The notes below the pieces were generated by a model. It saw only the letters and a program-made list of their open reading frames with translations. It made no database searches and had not been told where the DNA came from. Shown here piece by piece: positions 7,133 through 13,060 of a DNA stretch of 13,739 nt. Positions within the stretch are counted from its first letter, which is position 1. Every line of letters begins with the position of its first letter. This DNA is from Chloroflexota bacterium (GTDB lineage Bacteria; Chloroflexota; Dehalococcoidia; Lucifugimonadales; Lucifugimonadaceae): contig JAURLM010000071.1 in NCBI GenBank assembly GCA_030831265.1, positions 1-13,739 of the forward strand, written 5' to 3'. The position numbers and the translations under genes are program-made.

Positions 7133-8077
7133 TTACGGCTGAAACTGTTCGTCACGCCACGAATACAGCGGCTTCCACCCAGTAATTTTCGTAGCAAGTT
7201 CAGTCGAAATCGGAGCACGGAATCCTTCGATCGGCTCCTTCATCGGTACCTTCGGGTAAACCGTCTTGATGGCATCCATGGTCGGTATATCGATCATGGT
7301 ATCGTCCGCGTTCAGGAACAGCCGGTTGTGTCCGGTCCAGCCATTTGATTCGACCGACATCACACACGCACGTGCGGCGTCACGGATGTGAAGGTATGTC
7401 CAGAACCCCTGGCAACGCGTCCACGGATCCGTGATCGGGTTGGCCGCCAGGTTCTTGAAATAGTTGTCATCCCACATACCGTTGAATCGCATCGAGTTGA
7501 TCGACATCCACGGGCTGCGGCGTGCAAACGCCTCACCAACCTCTTCACCGACCCATTTTGCGATGCTGTACGGGTCTTCTGACCGGGTGTAGACATGCTG
7601 ATCCATCGGGAAGTATTCCGGTGGCTTGACCTCTTTTGGTTCCCAGCGAGCAGCCGTTCCCATAGCCCCGACGGCATTGTACGAGGAACCCAGGACAACC
7701 CTGCTTATCTTCAATTGCTCAGCAGCACGGCAGACGTTCCACATTGAGGAGACGTTCGTGACAAACACATCTTCTTCGGTGTAGTTGGCGGCACTTGGGC
7801 GTGACGCAAGGGAGATAACGGCGTCACAGCCATCCATCGCTGAAATGACCTGCCCGTAGTTGGAGATCTCAACCTGGAAGAATTTTGGCAGCTGGGGCCA
7901 GTTCTCCCGCATCTTGACGGCCACATCAGGGCTTGCAGTGCCTATCGTTCCACTATGGCCGAGGTTCGTGCTCATACGGAACACATCAGCATTTATGACC
8001 GTGTGGCCATTCTTGTAAAGCTCGTCGATAACATAATGGCCGACGATGCCTGATCCGCCTGTGACAAGGACTTTCAT
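7133..8077 (-). CDS. NAD-dependent epimerase/dehydratase-family protein (extended SDR)
   Basis: Extended short-chain dehydrogenase of 314 residues acting on a nucleotide-sugar or related substrate. The N-terminal Rossmann motif GGSGIVG is at residues 7-13. Asp31 at the end of the second strand suggests NAD. The active-site set is Ser131/Ser132 (GSSYNAVG), Tyr170 and Lys174 (YSIAK). The C-terminal substrate domain carries RFNGMWDD and a YLHIRDAARA segment, matching the usual 'vhv.D.a.a' motif of the family. An upstream ATG at 8110 is in frame, but the one at 8077 has GGGGA six to ten bases before it and gives the canonical MKVLVTGGSG start. It is followed with an overlapping TAATG by the lipoprotein gene. 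The exact sugar or other substrate is not identifiable. Confidence 0.88.
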   Translation of the reverse strand: MKVLVTGGSGIVGHYVIDELYKNGHTVINADVFRMSTNLGHSGTIGTASPDVAVKMRENWPQLPKFFQVEISNYGQVISAMDGCDAVISLASRPSAANYTEEDVFVTNVSSMWNVCRAAEQLKISRVVLGSSYNAVGAMGTAARWEPKEVKPPEYFPMDQHVYTRSEDPYSIAKWVGEEVGEAFARRSPWMSINSMRFNGMWDDNYFKNLAANPITDPWTRCQGFWTYLHIRDAARACVMSVESNGWTGHNRLFLNADDTMIDIPTMDAIKTVYPKVPMKEPIEGFRAPISTELATKITGWKPLYSWRDEQFQP

Positions 8078-8218
8078 TTGAGATTCCCCGGTTATGGTTG
8101 GACTGAACAATGCACGTTACGGATCAACATCAGTCTCTGCTAAATCCGAAATGCGCCGTGACAGTATGCACGTTGCTCACAGTGTCGGACCGCTGCCAAT
8201 CCATGAGTTTCGTGAAGA
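8078..8218. other. Intergenic region with a 9-bp direct repeat
   Basis: Non-coding stretch of 141 bp between the SDR stop and the epimerase start. It contains ATGCACGTT twice in the same orientation, at 8110-8118 and 8166-8174 (56 bp apart). It could hold a promoter for the epimerase-lipoprotein-GMC genes, but no convincing -35/-10 pair was found. Confidence 0.3.
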
Positions 8219-9064
8219 TTACCCCGGCAACTTCGTCCGAGGGTTTTGACGGGCATAGTTAGCCTGCCTGAGACCAAATTTCTCCTGCAGCTGCACGGTC
8301 AGGCCACCATCCACCATCAACGTATGCCCGGTGATGAATGAAGCATCGCTGGAACACAGGAATGCAACAGCGCCAGCAATGTCATCAGGCGTTCCGGTGC
8401 GACGCAGTGGGTACTGATTGGCAAAGAATTCGAGCCCTTCCGGATTCGCCTTCCACATTTCGGCAAGGCCCTCGGAAACGATGTGTACCGGCCCGATGGC
8501 ATTCACGCGGATGTTGTCAGGGCCAAAATCGTTCGCCATTTGTCTGGTCATGCCAACTACTGCAGCTTTACCGGCCTCATACACCAGCATCTCCTGTTCC
8601 TGGAGAAAGCTGTGCACTGAGGCGAGGTTGATGATGGAACCCCCACCGCCTTTGCGCATGTGAGGTACAGCGTGTTTGGCACCGAGATAAAGCGCTTTGG
8701 TCAGCACGCTCATTCCCCAATCCCAGTCAGCCTCTTCAACGCTCTCCGCTGTGCCGTGGATGCGAGATTCACCACCAACGACTGAGAATGCATTTTGAAT
8801 GAGGATGTCGACCCGACCCCATCGTTGGACAGCATCATCAACCATACGCGCAATATCTGCTGATACCGATACATCGGTATGGATAACGGCAGCTGTGCCA
8901 CCAGATGCCTGAATGCGATTCTGGTTGTCTACTGCGGCCTGATCGTTGATGTCGGCGATCAACACGCGAGCGCCTTCAGAGGCTAATCGACGTGCAGTTG
9001 CACCGCCAATACCAAGGGCGCCACCGGTGACAATGGCGACCTGTCCATCGAAGCGTTCTGCCAT
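8219..9064 (-). CDS. Short-chain dehydrogenase/reductase (classical SDR)
   Basis: Classical SDR of 281 residues, an NAD(P)-dependent oxidoreductase of unknown substrate. The cofactor loop TGGALGIG is at residues 13-20, and Asp38 (ADIN) favours NAD(H). The central NNAG motif is altered to QNAF (90-93). The catalytic set is Ser149 (NLASVHS), Tyr162 and Lys166 (YEAGK), and the C-terminal segment (FITGHTLMVDGG) is the standard SDR end. The tail after residue 255 (QLQEKFGLRQANYARQNP...) is longer than usual and basic. The start at 9064 has GGATGAG seven to thirteen bases upstream. It lies 84 bp downstream of the small anti-sigma-like gene and has the same orientation, so the two may be co-transcribed. 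Confidence 0.9.
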   Translation of the reverse strand: MAERFDGQVAIVTGGALGIGGATARRLASEGARVLIADINDQAAVDNQNRIQASGGTAAVIHTDVSVSADIARMVDDAVQRWGRVDILIQNAFSVVGGESRIHGTAESVEEADWDWGMSVLTKALYLGAKHAVPHMRKGGGGSIINLASVHSFLQEQEMLVYEAGKAAVVGMTRQMANDFGPDNIRVNAIGPVHIVSEGLAEMWKANPEGLEFFANQYPLRRTGTPDDIAGAVAFLCSSDASFITGHTLMVDGGLTVQLQEKFGLRQANYARQNPRTKLPG

Positions 9065-9148
9065 GTAAAACTCATCCTGTCCAAAGTGCGGTTGTACCCG
9101 GACTCAGGATGATAACTGTGAGTCGGTGTGTGTGCAGGCTGATGAGCG

Positions 9149-9394
9149 CTAAGCGGCGAATCTCCGACCTGATATGTCCGCATCGGCTGCCGCAAGAATT
9201 TGAGTACGCACACGAACGGGTGGTTCTCTATCGGGAGCAAGCCTCGACAGAAATTCAACCACTTCGCCCAGTGCAGAAACTTCATGCTCCGACCCGCATT
9301 CTTCGATGTGCCGCTCAAACTCGGTGCGAGTGAGTTCCGGCAAAGCACCCAGTACGTATGAGGCAACGCGGTCGCGCACGTCACTGCAATCCAT
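9149..9394 (-). CDS. Short anti-sigma-factor-like protein (RskA/zinc-finger type domain only)
   Basis: An 81-residue protein with the N-terminal anti-sigma domain pattern: Cys3, then LGALPELTRTEFERHIEEC with His29 and Cys33, followed by a helix EVSALGEVVEFLSRLAP and a PPVRVRTQILAA end. In zinc-binding anti-sigma domains the pattern is H-x3-C-x2-C; here the last Cys is Glu36, so zinc binding is probably lost or altered. Usual family members continue into a transmembrane helix and a periplasmic domain, but this frame stops at 9149 and no membrane helix is encoded downstream. GGAG eight bases upstream supports the start. No sigma-factor gene lies nearby in the window. Function as a soluble sigma-binding regulator is inference; it may instead be a remnant. 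Confidence 0.7.
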   Translation of the reverse strand: MDCSDVRDRVASYVLGALPELTRTEFERHIEECGSEHEVSALGEVVEFLSRLAPDREPPVRVRTQILAAADADISGRRFAA

Positions 9395-9563
9395 GAATAG
9401 TCTCCGATAGCTGAGTTGAGTGGGCGTGTCGAACTTCGGGGTTCGAGCACAATTACGAACTCAAGGTACGGTCAGGAGGCAGATCTGCATCCGCGGAGTT
9501 ACGCCAGCCAGTGCTGTGAAAACACGCATAGTTGATGCTGCTGAGTGCGGTGCAAGACCGACT
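9395..9563. other. Intergenic region upstream of the anti-sigma-like gene
   Basis: A 169-bp gap between the second SDR stop and the anti-sigma-like start. Apart from the hairpin at 9426-9450, nothing recognisable was seen; no open frame with coding features is supported. Confidence 0.3.
9426..9450. repeat. Inverted repeat / hairpin in the anti-sigma-like 5' region
   Basis: GTGTCGAAC and GTTCGAGCAC flank a TTCGGG loop. They pair over nine base pairs with one bulged G. The element lies 32-56 bases upstream of the anti-sigma-like ATG. No T-run follows on either strand, so it is not a standard intrinsic terminator. It may be an operator or a 5'-UTR structure. Confidence 0.35.
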
Positions 9564-10385
9564 TCACTCACCGACCGGCGGGAAGAAACCAGCCGTGACA
9601 CCACCGTCTATCAGCATTTCTGATCCGGTGATGTACGAGGCATCATCAGACAGCAGGAACAGGATTGCACTGGCGATCTCCGCGGGTTCGCCCCAACGCC
9701 CAAGCGGTACGCGATCAGTGCGGTACTTGCTCAACTTGGGATCGCTGAATATCCACTTTGTGAAAGGTGACTTCACCCATCCCGGGAGAACGCTGTTGAC
9801 TCGAACGTTGTCCGCCGCGTACTGAATCGCCGCGCCGCGAGTGAAATGGGTCATCCCTGCGCGGGATGCTGCATAAGCGGCTCCATATGGAGAAGCCCAA
9901 CGCGCGGCCATTGACGAAAGGTTGACTATCGCACCGCCACCGTTTTTTTTCATGGCTTCCGCGCCATGTTTCACTCCAAGGAACATGCCACGATTGGATA
10001 CATCCATAACTTTCTGCCATGTCTCGACAGGCGTATCCGCAATTTTCATGGTGTCCTGGATACCCGCAACGTTCAACACGTAATCCAGGCGTCCATAGCG
10101 ATCAATGACGTAGCTGGTTATCGAAACCCAGTCCTCTTCGCTGGTGACATCGTGATGAACGAACTCCGCAGTGAAGCCAGCATCTCGCATCGCCTTTGCG
10201 GACCGCTCGCCAAGGTCATCCTGCACATCTGTCAGCACAACGGCTGTTCCGCCTTCACGCAGGAAACGCCATGCGGTTGCGCCTCCGAAGCCGATCACTT
10301 CATTTTCGATAGCAGAGGCGGAACCGGTGACTAGGAGCACCTTTCCTTCAAAGCGGCCGGGGAATACGTGCGTCTGTGATGACAT
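9564..10385 (-). CDS. Divergent short-chain dehydrogenase/reductase with altered cofactor loop and Lys-to-Arg active site
   Basis: SDR-fold protein of 273 residues. The overall layout is classical: cofactor-binding strand VLLVTG at 16-21, Asp53 (LTDV), HHDVTS at 77-82, INLSS-type Ser157/158, and the DDASYITGSEMLIDGG C-terminal segment. Three key positions deviate. The TGxxxGIG loop is expanded to TG-SASAIENEV-IGFGG (20-35), about six residues longer than normal. NNAG is NVAG (105-108). The YxxxK motif is YAASR (Tyr171, Arg175), coded by CGC, so the usual catalytic lysine is missing. The ATG at 10385 is preferred over the one at 10412 because AGGAG lies seven bases before it. It may use a modified mechanism, bind a nucleotide without catalysis, or be a normal enzyme with a tolerated Arg; this cannot be decided from sequence alone. 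Confidence 0.88.
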   Translation of the reverse strand: MSSQTHVFPGRFEGKVLLVTGSASAIENEVIGFGGATAWRFLREGGTAVVLTDVQDDLGERSAKAMRDAGFTAEFVHHDVTSEEDWVSITSYVIDRYGRLDYVLNVAGIQDTMKIADTPVETWQKVMDVSNRGMFLGVKHGAEAMKKNGGGAIVNLSSMAARWASPYGAAYAASRAGMTHFTRGAAIQYAADNVRVNSVLPGWVKSPFTKWIFSDPKLSKYRTDRVPLGRWGEPAEIASAILFLLSDDASYITGSEMLIDGGVTAGFFPPVGE

Positions 10386-10442
10386 GTGATTGCTCCTGCG
10401 TGCTGTGGACAATGCGGGTGTGGTTACAGCGGCGATTATGCA

Positions 10443-10850
10443 TCAGTTCTTTATGGCAAAGACAAGGTTAGGCAACAACAGCCCGAACAGACCAACAAAT
10501 GCGATGTAGGTAATGAAGATGTGCATTTTCCACTGACGCAGCACCACTAGCAACGGAATCAACGTGAACGTGGCAAGAAATGCGAGCACCAGCAGAAACA
10601 CTGTGCTCGGAACAAGGAATGCATCTGATTCTTCCGGTGCTATTGCGGCACTAAGCAAGCCCAGCAATCCACCGACTAGCATCCAACCACCGACAGCCAG
10701 CAGACCTCCGAAGATTACTATCGTTCCAATCCGGGATTTCTGATCGTCGGAAAGTCTCGGCGTGCGGTAAGAATAGACAACCAACCAGTACGCCTGCGTC
10801 GCAAGACCCATGACGGTACCGACAAGCGCTCCTGCAAGGAATACGTCCAT
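10443..10850 (-). CDS. Four-helix integral membrane protein of unknown function
   Basis: A 135-residue protein, very hydrophobic, with four likely transmembrane segments at about 4-26, 42-70, 79-104 and 110-132. A short polar loop lies between the first two (YRTPRLSDDQKSR) and an acidic loop between the second and third (APEESDAF). No family motif was recognised. Its ATG overlaps the ispE stop codon in TAATG, so translation is probably coupled to ispE; an AGG just before this junction is too close to serve as a good separate binding site. It is therefore the distal gene of the ksgA-ispE operon. A role in membrane or isoprenoid metabolism would be guilt by association only. Confidence 0.75.
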   Translation of the reverse strand: MDVFLAGALVGTVMGLATQAYWLVVYSYRTPRLSDDQKSRIGTIVIFGGLLAVGGWMLVGGLLGLLSAAIAPEESDAFLVPSTVFLLVLAFLATFTLIPLLVVLRQWKMHIFITYIAFVGLFGLLLPNLVFAIKN

Positions 10851-11731
10851 TACCTGCAGCCTGTCCCTTTCCGTTGCGGTTCAAACGGACGGGCAAGAAA
10901 TGCTCTCCATCCGCGCGTTCGTTCAAGGAGCAGATGCCAGGTTGTTCCCAGTTCTTTGACCGGCGGCACCGTGAACATCGAAGGACCTGCACCGCTTAGT
11001 GTGATCTCTCGCGCACCCATTCCAGCGAGCACATCACGGTATTGGGACCAACCGGCAAACACCTCAGGGGCGATGTCGTTGAACGCATTAAAGAAAAACT
11101 CGGACGGTGCGTCGTGTCCTGCTCGAATACGCGCTGCGAGTTTGTGAGAGAGTGCACCACGCGTGTATCGGGAGGGAGTCATCTGCGAAAACAGCGCTCG
11201 GGTCTTGTTCTCTATCCCTATATCCGGTGAAAGTATCAAAACACGGTCAATCGCCGGCATCGGTAGAGGGGTTACGTGTTCACCCCTGCCCTGCACCAAC
11301 GCTGTTCCTTCATGGACAAGAAACGGCACATCTGACCCTACACTAGCCCCAATTTCGGCTAGTTCTTCGATGCTCAAGCCCAGCTTCCATAACTGGTTCA
11401 AGGCTCGAAGTGCTGCGGCTGCATCAGAAGAACCTCCGCCAAGTCCTGCCGACTCTGGAATCCTCTTGACCAGTGAGAACGCGGCCCCGGCAGTAAGCCC
11501 GGCCTGTGCACGCAACTCTTTAGCAGCCAGCATTACCAGGTTATGTTCAGCGGGAATTCCACCGTCTGATTCCATATGAAGGTTTTCGGCTTCACACACG
11601 GTAAGGCTGTCGTGCAGGTCAACGGTCATCATCACCGTGACAAGGTTGTGGAAGCCATCTGACCGTTTGCCAAGCACTTCAAGCGTGAGATTGATCTTGG
11701 CGTGAGCCTGTTCGGTGATATTGGCGGTCAA
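10850..11731 (-). CDS. ispE: 4-diphosphocytidyl-2-C-methyl-D-erythritol kinase
   Basis: GHMP-family kinase that phosphorylates the 2-hydroxyl of CDP-methylerythritol, the fourth step of the MEP isoprenoid pathway, in the cytoplasm. The 293-residue protein shows the family landmarks: Lys12 in AKINL, the substrate region GKRSDGFHNL at 21-30, the ATP loop PESAGLGGGSSDAAAAL at 92-108, catalytic Asp135 in GSDVPF, and the C-terminal glycine-rich LSGAGPSMF. It begins at a TTG codon; AGGGG at 11739-11743 lies seven bases upstream, inside the end of ksgA, and an ATG at 11736 is out of frame. The gap from the ksgA stop is four bases and the next gene overlaps its stop, indicating an operon ksgA-ispE-membrane protein. 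The presence of ispE shows that isoprenoids come from the MEP route rather than mevalonate. Confidence 0.96.
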   Translation of the reverse strand: MTANITEQAHAKINLTLEVLGKRSDGFHNLVTVMMTVDLHDSLTVCEAENLHMESDGGIPAEHNLVMLAAKELRAQAGLTAGAAFSLVKRIPESAGLGGGSSDAAAALRALNQLWKLGLSIEELAEIGASVGSDVPFLVHEGTALVQGRGEHVTPLPMPAIDRVLILSPDIGIENKTRALFSQMTPSRYTRGALSHKLAARIRAGHDAPSEFFFNAFNDIAPEVFAGWSQYRDVLAGMGAREITLSGAGPSMFTVPPVKELGTTWHLLLERTRGWRAFLARPFEPQRKGTGCR

Positions 11732-11735
11732 TCCA

Positions 11736-12587
11736 TCACCCCTGGTTCAATGCCCGGTCGCGCTCGCTGCGGGAAGTTCCGTGGATTACATACGGCTTAC
11801 CTGCTTCATACCATGAAGCCAGGATCGCCTTCCATTCGTCGATCGACAATGTTGCTGGTCGACGCCCTGAATCAATCCCAGCGTTTTCGATGATGGTTTT
11901 CGCCATTGGAACATCTATGTTCAGGCCACGACCCAGTGAGTTATGAAGCTGCTTCCGAGGCGCTTTGAACCCTGCTTTCGCTACCCGGAAGAAATCATCT
12001 CGTTGACCATCAATAATCAACGGCTCCGGTCGATGCGTAAGGCGCATCACGGACGAGTGAACTTTTGGGCGGGGAGTGAAAGCTGACGGAGGAACATCAA
12101 ACAGTATTTCCCCATCGGCATAAACCTGTATCGCCAGCGAAAGCATGCTCATGTCACCTGGTTTCGCGAGCATGTCCTGTGCCACCTCGCGTTGAACCAT
12201 AACAATCATAGATTCCGGTGGATGCGAGGACTCCAGGAAGTGACGCATGATCGGGTTCGCAGCGTAGTACGGCAGATTGGCAACAAATACATAGGGATTG
12301 TCACCGACGTGCGGGAGGGCTGCAGGGTCGACTAGCCGGGCGTCGGCTTCGATTACATCAACAGATTCGGATTCAGCGAAACGCAGCTTCAGAACTTCAG
12401 CGAGATCATGATCAAACTCAATCACGGTTAGATGACCAGCTGCGGTGGCTATCTGGAAAGTCAACGCCCCTCTGCCGGGACCGACTTCAACTACCAGCGT
12501 GTCCGATGTGATCTTCGCTGCACGAAAGATGCGCCCTGCGACGGAGCCGTCAGTCAGGAAGTTCTGGCCGAGCCGTTGTCGTGGCAT
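11736..12587 (-). CDS. ksgA: 16S rRNA (adenine(1518)-N6/adenine(1519)-N6)-dimethyltransferase
   Basis: Methylates the two adjacent adenines in the 3'-terminal hairpin of 16S rRNA during late small-subunit assembly, using S-adenosylmethionine. The 283 residues carry the family order: LGQNFLTD at 6-13, SAM motif I EVGPGRGALT at 34-43, acidic Glu57 (VIEFD) and Asp82 (EADA) for the cofactor, the catalytic NLPYYAA at 104-110 (motif IV), VQREVAQDMLAKPG at 131-144 and the FTPRPKVHSSV segment near 170-180. The usual basic rRNA-binding region GFKAPRKQLHNSL is near the C-terminal domain. Loss of KsgA activity gives kasugamycin resistance in other bacteria (established for the family). The ATG at 12587 has AGGT nine bases upstream. 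It lies 112 bp after the SRP RNA, in the same orientation, and is followed by ispE after four bases. Confidence 0.97.
   Translation of the reverse strand: MPRQRLGQNFLTDGSVAGRIFRAAKITSDTLVVEVGPGRGALTFQIATAAGHLTVIEFDHDLAEVLKLRFAESESVDVIEADARLVDPAALPHVGDNPYVFVANLPYYAANPIMRHFLESSHPPESMIVMVQREVAQDMLAKPGDMSMLSLAIQVYADGEILFDVPPSAFTPRPKVHSSVMRLTHRPEPLIIDGQRDDFFRVAKAGFKAPRKQLHNSLGRGLNIDVPMAKTIIENAGIDSGRRPATLSIDEWKAILASWYEAGKPYVIHGTSRSERDRALNQG
11739..11743 (-). promoter_or_regulatory. Ribosome binding site deciding the ispE TTG start
   Basis: AGGGG (minus strand) lies seven bases before the TTG at 11731, within the last codons of ksgA. It is the reason for choosing TTG, because the nearby ATG is followed at once by a TGA in its own frame. 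Confidence 0.6.
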
Positions 12588-12698
12588 GTATCTAAACCTG
12601 ACCGCGGCTGAATGCCCGGGTTAACGGACCTGTAGCTTTTGATGATTACCCTGTTGGCAACCGAACAGGACGAATTACCGTCCACGCAGGAAAATAAT
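12588..12698. other. Spacer between SRP RNA and ksgA with a 6-bp hairpin
   Basis: A 111-bp non-coding stretch. It begins (minus strand) with the T-rich end of the SRP RNA and contains a perfect 6-bp inverted repeat, CCTGTT/AACAGG, at 12650-12669 with an 8-base loop. No obvious ksgA promoter was recognised. Confidence 0.3.
12689..12698 (-). terminator. Possible terminator tract of the SRP RNA
   Basis: Directly after the closing helix of the SRP RNA the minus strand reads ATTATTTTCC. A GC-rich helix followed by a T-rich tract could act as an intrinsic terminator. The T-run is interrupted and short, so this is weak. Confidence 0.3.
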
Positions 12699-12968
12699 GG
12701 TCGTGCACCCCGGAGTCGGTCGGTGTCCGTTACGTGTCCACAGAAGCGGCTCAAGCCCGGCAATCCCGCGGCACCCGAGGGGTCCAACTTACCGTTGCTT
12801 CCTTCCGGACCTGGCGGGGTTCGTAGGTCCTCGCCGCGCGGGACCAGGCTCTCAACACCGCCTGCCGCGGACAGAGGTCACGTGCACCAGAGTCTCATCC
12901 GGGGAGTTCAGCCTCGCTATAGCGGATTGCGAGTACAGGGTGCCGCTAACTCCCCACCTAGCACGACC
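12699..12968 (-). ncRNA. ffs: Signal recognition particle RNA, large bacterial type with Alu domain
   Basis: RNA scaffold of the signal recognition particle, which with Ffh targets nascent membrane and secreted proteins to the membrane. The S domain is unmistakable: CAGGTCCGGAAGGAAGCA (minus strand) with a GGAA tetraloop at 12803-12806 and the Ffh-binding asymmetric loop, inside a long helix (GCCTGG.. with ..CCGGGC, 12849 and 12755). The 5' part reads GGTGGGGAGTTAGCGG ... CCTGTACTCGCAATCCGCT ... AACTCCCC, the Alu domain seen in the 6S-type scRNA of Bacillus subtilis. The 5' end GGTCGTGC (12961-12968) pairs perfectly with 3' GCACGACC (12699-12706), closing the molecule at about 270 nt, almost the length of the Bacillus RNA (about 271 nt). 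It lies between ksgA and galU. The ends are taken from the closing helix and could differ by a few bases. Confidence 0.93.
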
Positions 12969-12974
12969 ACATCC

Positions 12975-13004
12975 ATCGTACTACTGGTTACCCCTCATGG
13001 TCAC
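12975..13004 (-). promoter_or_regulatory. Candidate promoter of the SRP RNA
   Basis: On the minus strand GTGACC (12999-13004) and TACGAT (12975-12980) resemble -35 and -10 boxes 18 bp apart. The -10 ends six bases before the predicted RNA 5' end at 12968, which fits a sigma-70-type start. Each box matches its consensus at only about four of six positions. Confidence 0.4.
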
Positions 13005-13060
13005 GTCATGGAACGCCACATGTTGGCGAAAGATGAAAACCTTTATCCTTTGGTATCAAC

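Noticed and set aside
9426..9450. Hairpin as intrinsic terminator of the second SDR transcript
   Set aside because: The bases after it on the minus strand are GCCCACTC, with no T-tract, so standard termination is not supported.
12650..12669. Hairpin CCTGTT/AACAGG as terminator of the SRP RNA
   Set aside because: The stem is short and AT-balanced, and no T-run follows on either strand; it is noted only as a small inverted repeat.
12901..12955. Inverted repeat GGGGAGTT/AACTCCCC, first taken for a terminator or a tRNA fragment
   Set aside because: Its minus-strand content matches the Alu domain of the large SRP RNA, so it is part of that RNA; the spacing does not fit a tRNA and there is no T-run.
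13023..13051. TTGGCG with TATCCT/TCCTTT as a galU promoter
   Set aside because: Spacing is 15 bp for the better -10 and the hexamers are poor; it is too weak to list as a feature.
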